Origin: Millionella massiliensis
GTDB taxonomy: Bacteria; Bacteroidota; Bacteroidia; Bacteroidales; Rikenellaceae
DNA length: 64,000 nucleotides
Assembly: GCF_900104655.1 (NCBI RefSeq)
Contig: NZ_FNWD01000002.1
Coordinates: 372,001 to 436,000, forward strand
Reading direction: 5' to 3'
Within the stretch, counting starts at the first letter, position 1, and each line of letters starts with the position of its first letter. The position numbers and the translations under genes were made by a program. Under the pieces are notes generated by a model. The model made no database searches and was not told the DNA's origin. It saw only the letters and a program-made list of their open reading frames with translations. Shown piece after piece: positions 58,820 through 64,000 of this stretch.

Positions 58820-61381
58820 ATGAAATCAAGATTACTTTTCATTGCCTTGATAACTCTATGTACATTTTCACAATGTAGTAAAGAGAAGGCTCCGACACCT
58901 CCCCCTCCCTCAGGAGAAGATGAAGAAATTACTATAGATGTACCCGATTTAACTTTGCCAGACGACAATGCCCAAAGTACATTAACCTTTTCTTCATCCG
59001 CAGCATGGACGATCTCTTTGTCTGAGACCAAGGGTGTAGAGGAGTGGCTTACTGTCGAGCCTATGAGTGGAGCTGCAGGACAAGCTACCGTTACTGTTAC
59101 GGCAGAGCCAAACGAAAATTACGACGATCGTTCAGCCGTCATTAGAATTCGTTCAGGCTCTACAAGCAAGTCGTTGCGAGTTTATCAAAAGAAGAAGAAT
59201 GCACTGCTCTTATCGAAAGAGAGGTATGAATTATCTTGTGAAGAAACGAGCATTGACGTAAAAGTCAAAAGTAATATTGATTTCGAAGTCAAAATATTGG
59301 ATGACTGGATTACTCAGATTCAAACCAAAGGATTAGTAATATACCCTTTGTCATTTGCAGTACAACCCAACGATGCCCAAAAAAGGACGGGTAAGATTGT
59401 CTTTTTAGACAGGAACAGCAGCCTGTCTGATACGGTATATATCGAACAGACAGGGAAGGAAGAAATTCAACAAGATAGAGAAGCCTTGATAGCATTATAC
59501 AATGCAACAGGAGGTAATAATTGGACTCATAATGACAATTGGTGTAGTGATAAGCCTATCAATGAATGGTATGGTGTAACTACTAATTATACAACGGGAA
59601 GAGTCTCTGAGATTTCTTTACCTGAGAATAATTTATCGGGATCTTTACCTGATGAGATAAAACAGCTTACAGCATTACAGATATTAAACCTTGATCTTAA
59701 CAATTTTACGGAGATTCCTGCTGTTATCGGAGAAATTCAAAGTCTTGAACATCTTAGCATGAATTCAAATACTTCACCAGGAAGTCCTCTCTCTGGAAAT
59801 ATTCCATCAAGTTTAGGTAATTTGTCAAATCTGAAATATTTATTTTTATGTGGAGATTTTGGTCCGCTACCAGAAGAACTGGGAGCTTTGACTCAATTAG
59901 AGAACTTAGCTATAGTTGGCGCTTGGTACGGCCGTTCTATTTCAGAGCCTATTCCGGATTGGATTCAAAATCTAAAAAAATTAACACACCTTTCTTTAGG
60001 GGGAATGAAACTATCTGGAGACATTCCAAACTGGATATATAATCTATCAGAATTACAGGAACTTCACCTTGAGTGCAACGCATTAACAGGGATAATATCA
60101 GAAAATATTAGCAATTTAAAATCGTTAACTTATATAACATTAAACAACAATAAACTATCCGGTACAATTCCCTCATCTTTGACATTACTGACAAACTTGC
60201 AACATTGTTATTTAAATGACAACGATCTGGAAGGTACACTCCCTGAAGGATTTGCGACACTAACTAATTTATTGACATTACATACGTATGGCAACCGTAT
60301 GTCGGGCCAAATTCCTGAAGATTTTAAACAGAACCCTAACTTTGAGTCATGGGGTGTTGCCCAAAATATATTACCCCAACAACCGGGTTATACTTTGTCT
60401 TTGGGGTCATCTTATGAATCATCGGACTATTCCGCAGACGGTGAGGTAATGACTTTACAAACTGCAACCCAAGGAAAAGGTGTGGACATCGTACTATTAG
60501 GGGATGGATTTGTTGACCGCGACATGGATTCCGGTGGAAAATATGAACAAGCCATGCAGGAAGCCTACGAATATCTATTCGCATTGGAACCCATGAAATC
60601 CTACCGGGAATATTTCAATGTATATGCAGTCAAAGCTGTATCTAAACATGAGCAATTCGGCTATGGTAATGAGACTGCATTAAGTGCCACCTTTGGTGGT
60701 GATGGTGTATATGTGTCGGGCAATGATGACAAATGTTTTGAATATGCTCAAAAAGCTCCCATCCATTCGGTTGACCAAGTTACCATTGCTGTTGCGTTGA
60801 ATATCAGTGCTTATGCCGGCACAACATTCTGGCATGGACAAGATGCGGCAGTAGCATACATTGGAATGCACCGCCCTGTAGATGGATTTTATGAGAAAAC
60901 ATTCGAAGCGACTTTCATACATGAAGTTGTTGGTCATGGTGTTGGGAAGTTGGCAGATGAGTATGTTTATAACAACGAGTATTTCCCGCCAGAATTTATT
61001 GAACATGAGAATGAATTATATCAAACATATGGTTGGAATGCCAATATCTCGTATTCCTCAGATCCGGAACAAGTGCGTTGGAAACATATGCTTTCGGATC
61101 CTCGATATTCATCGTATACGGGCCTTGTTGAAGGAGGTAACCTATATGCTCATGGGGTGTGGCGTCCAGAAGAATATAGTATGATGAATATTAGTTGCGC
61201 ATACTTCAATGCCCCTTCACGTGAAGCTATTGTTAAACGTATCAAACGACTTGCGGGTGAAACATATTCATTTGAAGAGTTTGCAGCAAAAGACAAATAC
61301 GAGCCTATAACCAATACTAAATCAGCACCCAGAATCAGCAACACCATACAACTACCTTCTCCTGTGATAATACGTAAGTAA
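58820..61381 (+). CDS. Putative surface lipoprotein: BACON x2, leucine-rich repeats, M64 metallopeptidase
   Basis: An 853-residue protein from the ATG at 58820 (earlier in-frame codons lie upstream or at the promoter). The N-terminus is a lipoprotein signal with Cys19 (CTFSQCSKEK). Then come BACON domain 1 (about 37-125, ending IRIRSGSTSKSLRVYQKK), BACON domain 2 (about 126-215) and LRR cap and repeats (about 217-530, e.g. LSGTIPSSLTLLTNLQHCYL). The peptidase domain (about 560-830) has the M64 motif HEVVGHGVGKLADEY at 701-715 (H701, E702, H706). M64 includes IgA-cleaving enzymes of gut bacteria. The gene is AT-rich (one counted 60-base line is 30 percent GC), unlike its surroundings. Confidence 0.85.
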   Translation: MKSRLLFIALITLCTFSQCSKEKAPTPPPPSGEDEEITIDVPDLTLPDDNAQSTLTFSSSAAWTISLSETKGVEEWLTVEPMSGAAGQATVTVTAEPNENYDDRSAVIRIRSGSTSKSLRVYQKKKNALLLSKERYELSCEETSIDVKVKSNIDFEVKILDDWITQIQTKGLVIYPLSFAVQPNDAQKRTGKIVFLDRNSSLSDTVYIEQTGKEEIQQDREALIALYNATGGNNWTHNDNWCSDKPINEWYGVTTNYTTGRVSEISLPENNLSGSLPDEIKQLTALQILNLDLNNFTEIPAVIGEIQSLEHLSMNSNTSPGSPLSGNIPSSLGNLSNLKYLFLCGDFGPLPEELGALTQLENLAIVGAWYGRSISEPIPDWIQNLKKLTHLSLGGMKLSGDIPNWIYNLSELQELHLECNALTGIISENISNLKSLTYITLNNNKLSGTIPSSLTLLTNLQHCYLNDNDLEGTLPEGFATLTNLLTLHTYGNRMSGQIPEDFKQNPNFESWGVAQNILPQQPGYTLSLGSSYESSDYSADGEVMTLQTATQGKGVDIVLLGDGFVDRDMDSGGKYEQAMQEAYEYLFALEPMKSYREYFNVYAVKAVSKHEQFGYGNETALSATFGGDGVYVSGNDDKCFEYAQKAPIHSVDQVTIAVALNISAYAGTTFWHGQDAAVAYIGMHRPVDGFYEKTFEATFIHEVVGHGVGKLADEYVYNNEYFPPEFIEHENELYQTYGWNANISYSSDPEQVRWKHMLSDPRYSSYTGLVEGGNLYAHGVWRPEEYSMMNISCAYFNAPSREAIVKRIKRLAGETYSFEEFAAKDKYEPITNTKSAPRISNTIQLPSPVIIRK

Positions 61382-61398
61382 CATATTTATTGCTCACA

Positions 61399-61437
61399 AA
61401 GAAGTTCCTCTGCCAACACGGAGGAACTTCTTTTTAT
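61399..61437 (+). terminator. Terminator after the M64 cargo gene
   Basis: A 12-bp stem, AAGAAGTTCCTC / GAGGAACTTCTT, with a 10-base loop, followed by a T-rich tail. Confidence 0.88.
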
Positions 61438-61643
61438 TTATGGCCCGCCAGGCATCGATTCAGGTATTTATCGGACTCTTTTCTGCGCTGAGTGATTCGA
61501 AGGAAAGCGTAGTGCCAATACTGCTCAAAACTATCAAGAAAGATAAATCCATAATCACAATCACAGACACATCCTCCACGCCGCTTTGATGGCACAATCT
61601 CATCGCCAATATTGCCTGCCACTATGTTTTTGTATTGATCCAT
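61434..61643 (-). CDS. Small Cys-rich phage ORF
   Basis: A 69-residue ORF with GGCVCDCDYGFIF, a short Cys cluster, and a basic C-terminus (LRITQRRKESDKYLNR). It belongs to the minus-strand series at the right end. Its stop lies inside the terminator region of the cargo gene. Whether it is a real gene is not certain. Confidence 0.45.
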   Translation of the reverse strand: MDQYKNIVAGNIGDEIVPSKRRGGCVCDCDYGFIFLDSFEQYWHYAFLRITQRRKESDKYLNRCLAGHK

Positions 61644-61691
61644 TAGCTATCCAATCATGTCTAAAAGTGAATTTAGATCGTCTTGCTATGT

Positions 61692-61961
61692 TCATTTTTC
61701 TGTTGCTGATTTTTTAGTCATTGTTTTCTCGATCCGTAAAATCTGATTGGGGGACAATGTGATTGCATTATTCGCCTTTTGCAATGCCCGTATATTAAAT
61801 TCATGAATCAACGCTTTCTCATCATCACCCTGATTCTCACATTGAATCATTTTACTACACTCTTCATCTATCAACTTTGATAGCTTTTGTCTGACTCTCC
61901 CCATTGCTTGTGCAAGAAGATCGGCATATCGTTCCTGCGGTATTGTATTAATAGCTATCAT
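61692..61961 (-). CDS. Small helical phage protein
   Basis: An 89-residue, mainly helical protein (ERYADLLAQAMGRVRQKLSKL; LIHEFNIRALQKANNAITL). No known domain. It lies 18 bases after the ASCH gene in the right-end minus-strand series. Confidence 0.58.
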   Translation of the reverse strand: MIAINTIPQERYADLLAQAMGRVRQKLSKLIDEECSKMIQCENQGDDEKALIHEFNIRALQKANNAITLSPNQILRIEKTMTKKSATEK

Positions 61962-61979
61962 TTTCCTGTTGCTAATTTT

Positions 61980-62291
61980 TTAGGATATTCGCCTTCCGAG
62001 CTTGATTACAAACACCTCATCTTTCGGGGCTCCCCATTCTGGGCGACCTCTCCCGATTGTGATGCCGGCGCACTCGAACGTCATTCTTCGCTTTGTGTAG
62101 CCATATGAAAAGCACACGGCATCGATGCGCTTTAGACTGTCACAAGAAACAGGACTTTGTGGATAAGTCTTACGAGTCTCAATCAACCGTTTCTGCCAAT
62201 ATGGTTTCATTTCCCGGTACTCCTCGCGCTTCTCTCCGCGTTCAATCATTTCGTACCACTGCTTTTTGAGGGGCAGGTAAAGCGTTTTCAT
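61980..62291 (-). CDS. ASCH-domain protein
   Basis: A 103-residue protein with the ASCH start LPLKKQWYEMIERGEKREEYRE, shown here as LKKQWYEMIERGEKREEYRE, and later FECAGITIGRGRPEWGAP. It is a second ASCH-type protein in this prophage, distinct from that at 53229-53687. It overlaps the YopX gene by 4 bases. Confidence 0.82.
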   Translation of the reverse strand: MKTLYLPLKKQWYEMIERGEKREEYREMKPYWQKRLIETRKTYPQSPVSCDSLKRIDAVCFSYGYTKRRMTFECAGITIGRGRPEWGAPKDEVFVIKLGRRIS

Positions 62292-62713
62292 TCCTCACCT
62301 CCTTTCAGCAGTTCGGGGTTGTCCCAAAGGTTTCCAATCAATTCCATAATTCCATGATCATATATCGGTGCCCATGGTGTTTCTTTGTCTTCTGCAATGC
62401 AAAATGCCCCATAACTAAATACTATCACAAATGGGTATGTCGGCGATGGATAATCTTCATCATTGTATTCCAACATCACAATATCTCCTTCCCACACATC
62501 TTTCCCGTTCTTGTCTTTCAGCCCCGTGTACTGGCCGACGGTTTTTTGATCGACTTCTTTCGCAACAAGAACAATTTGACCGTCATCATCATCTTTAAAG
62601 GTTGTTTCAGAGGATGCTTTATAAATAAAGAATCTCCCTTGATTCTCTATAAGGTCACCGAAAATCCATTCGCCTGTTTCAAGGCTTTTCCCTCGGAATT
62701 TAATTTCACGCAT
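62288..62713 (-). CDS. YopX-family phage protein
   Basis: A 141-residue protein of the YopX family common in Bacteroidetes and Gram-positive phages: start REIKFRGKSLETGEWIFGDLI, then TVGQYTGLKDKNGKDVWEGDIV and the C-terminal ELIGNLWDNPELL. The role is unknown. It overlaps neighbours by 4 and 1 bases. Confidence 0.9.
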   Translation of the reverse strand: MREIKFRGKSLETGEWIFGDLIENQGRFFIYKASSETTFKDDDDGQIVLVAKEVDQKTVGQYTGLKDKNGKDVWEGDIVMLEYNDEDYPSPTYPFVIVFSYGAFCIAEDKETPWAPIYDHGIMELIGNLWDNPELLKGGEE

Positions 62714-63021
62714 TACTGTTCCTCCAGTGCTTTTTTGATTACTGCCTCTGCTTTGTCGATAAGCGAGCTATTTTTAAGACCTTTGAGCAAACCAGAAATT
62801 CTCTTAAGTTCTGAGGCCATCTCTTGCGATACCTCCAGCAACTCAGGAGCAGCCGCGATAAGGCGAGCGTCAGCTTCGGCTTTCTCTTTATTGTCAGTTT
62901 CGGCAACCGCGATAACATTGCCATTTGCAGAACGAGCTGACACGCAATCTTTCCATCCATCATCAATATCTGCGATTTCCCACGGCCCGGGTGTTCCTTT
63001 GAATTTCAGTTTCGTTTCCAT
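62713..63021 (-). CDS. Small phage protein, GPW/ADARLIAAAPELLE type
   Basis: A 102-residue protein from the ATG at 63021. It has the widely found phage pattern FKGTPGPWEI, then NVIAVAETDN and KAEADARLIAAAPELLEVS. The C-terminus is helical. Function unknown. The TTG at 63030 was not used, as it would overlap the next gene. Confidence 0.82.
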   Translation of the reverse strand: METKLKFKGTPGPWEIADIDDGWKDCVSARSANGNVIAVAETDNKEKAEADARLIAAAPELLEVSQEMASELKRISGLLKGLKNSSLIDKAEAVIKKALEEQ

Positions 63022-63022
63022 G

Positions 63023-63637
63023 TTATTCAACGATTTTAATGTTCAAGTTTTTCGCAGTGACGTTCTGGCGAATGATGGTCGGTGCCAGCTCGTTCACCGG
63101 TGCCGGGATCTTTTTCAACAGGCCGGGAATAGCTTTTAGCTCTCCGGCGTGGTCGAAGCGGAACCGGTAGCTCAGCCGGGAGTTGTACTCACTGATAAGC
63201 TGCACAAGGGCAATGGCGATGCTCTTGTATTTCGAGACCTCCAGCGGCTCTTCGACTCCGGCTACCGATTCGTCAATGATCCGGTAGCATATATCGGATC
63301 GATCTATGTAGGGGAGGCTCATGTCGGCTATTCCGTGTTCGGTTCGGGCCCTGAATACGTGGTCGGCCTGTTTGCTTACGCTGGCGGTTATCGTGTCCAT
63401 TCGGGTCATTGCACGTTTAATTTCGTGGCGGAGCATCCCGGCGTGTTCGAGTGCCCGGGTGAGGTCGTAGGTGATAGTCACTAAACAGGCGACGAAGAGC
63501 AGCATATCAATGGCGTAATAGGTTTGTTCGATCTCCGTCTCCGTAGGTTTGGGTGGATAGGCGACGTACTGATCCATCATCAGTTTCATTCGCCCGTAAT
63601 GCGTGAATCGTGCGTTGGTTATCATATTCTGAAACAT
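63023..63637 (-). CDS. Phage protein of unknown function
   Basis: A 204-residue protein with a hydrophobic helix near the middle of the first half (YAIDMLLFVACLVTITYDLT) and a charged remainder. The segment DQYVAYPPKPTETEIEQTYY precedes it. It overlaps the methyltransferase stop by 1 base (TAATG), so it may be coupled to it. Confidence 0.62.
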   Translation of the reverse strand: MFQNMITNARFTHYGRMKLMMDQYVAYPPKPTETEIEQTYYAIDMLLFVACLVTITYDLTRALEHAGMLRHEIKRAMTRMDTITASVSKQADHVFRARTEHGIADMSLPYIDRSDICYRIIDESVAGVEEPLEVSKYKSIAIALVQLISEYNSRLSYRFRFDHAGELKAIPGLLKKIPAPVNELAPTIIRQNVTAKNLNIKIVE

Positions 63638-64000
63638 TATGCGACTTTTTTTCCCGGACAGAGGTTCTGCTGAATCAGTTGCGCACAGAGCGCCTCACAC
63701 AATACCCTGGCCATATTCACCTCCACAGCATTACCGATGAATTTCTTTTGGTCAGCCTGTGTCCCGACGAGAACATAGTCAGCGGGAAACCCCATGATCC
63801 GCTTCAACTCTTGTATGCGCAGCATCCGCATTTTGATATCGACAATCCCGTACAGGGCCATGAATCGCTTGATTTTTGCCATTGTCGGGCTGTCGTTCGG
63901 GCTTATGGCTATTGCACTGTCGTAATGGTCTGTCCGGCATATAACGAGATGATGTTTAGGATTGGTCGTAACCGTCGGTGCCGGATTATGGATGCCATAT
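63637..64000 (-). CDS. Cytosine-5 DNA methyltransferase, C-terminal part
   Basis: The frame stays open to the right edge, so about 120 residues of the C-terminus are present. They show NPAPTVTTNPKHHLV and then RMLRIQELKRIMGFPADY and QKKFIGNAVEVNMARVLCEAL, matching motifs IX and X of C5-methyltransferases. The catalytic Cys motifs lie beyond the window. A shorter start at 63882 is an artefact of the edge. It probably protects phage DNA or alters host methylation. Confidence 0.85.
   Translation of the reverse strand, partial: YGIHNPAPTVTTNPKHHLVICRTDHYDSAIAISPNDSPTMAKIKRFMALYGIVDIKMRMLRIQELKRIMGFPADYVLVGTQADQKKFIGNAVEVNMARVLCEALCAQLIQQNLCPGKKVA

Overview
The window looks like a GC-rich Bacteroidales chromosome, most likely Alistipes or a close relative (inference, not proven). 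Its left part carries housekeeping genes of Bacteroidales type: a long signal peptidase I, a KDO-8-P synthase for lipopolysaccharide, an Omp85-type protein, a NfeD/FloA pair and an EtfBA/acyl-CoA dehydrogenase cluster. Promoters match the Bacteroidetes sigma-ABfr form TAnnTTTG, in many cases with TTTG or TTG exactly 20 bases upstream. Bases 1-29,530 are chromosomal; from 29,531 to the right edge the window lies in a tailed (siphovirus-type) prophage beside a tRNA-Ser(GCT) gene. The prophage is not complete here: no integrase and no right attachment site are visible.

Chromosomal part. Minus strand: DUF349 protein (cut by the left edge), uvrA, a MltD-type lytic transglycosylase, a TauE/SafE permease and a nitrilase-family amidase; the last four form one operon read from a promoter near 6,190. 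Plus strand: CvfB-like S1 protein, purA, terminator, dapB, lepB, etfB, etfA, a secreted protein of unknown function and an acyl-CoA dehydrogenase, ended by a strong 20-bp hairpin. Minus strand: Omp85-like protein, conserved unknown protein, kdsA and rarA. Plus strand: YfcE-type phosphoesterase, secreted amidase with golvesin and Fn3 domains, a HAMP protein lacking an output domain, trkH, a SPOR protein, nfeD-like and floA, then tRNA-Ser.

Prophage structural part (29,640-53,099, mostly minus strand). Transcription runs toward the tRNA. In gene order: a 43-aa basic ORF, a PAPS-reductase-like/ParB-like pair (IbrA/IbrB type), small and large terminase, portal, scaffold, coat, head and connector genes, tail tube, tape-measure chaperone pair, tape measure (1430 aa), distal tail, baseplate/fibre protein, a BACON-domain virion protein, small membrane proteins, an M15 endolysin and a spanin-like protein. 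A plus-strand higBA toxin-antitoxin module with a second, orphan higA interrupts this block between scaffold and portal.

Prophage accessory and regulatory part (53,229-64,000). A divergent promoter region at 55,300-55,480 separates minus-strand small genes (ASCH, SH3-fold, DUF2958) from a plus-strand set: XRE regulator, RhuM-like protein and two different auto-inhibited Fic AMP-transferases. A decayed second copy of the XRE-tail/RhuM-start segment follows. Next comes an AT-rich cargo gene with its own promoter and terminator, encoding a putative surface lipoprotein with two BACON domains, leucine-rich repeats and an M64 (IgA-peptidase-family) metalloprotease domain. The right end holds minus-strand small phage genes (ASCH, YopX and others) and the C-terminal end of a cytosine-5 DNA methyltransferase.

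The most notable content is the M64 BACON-LRR lipoprotein carried as prophage cargo, the XRE-RhuM-Fic-Fic island with its decayed duplicate, and the IbrAB-like pair packed against the terminase.
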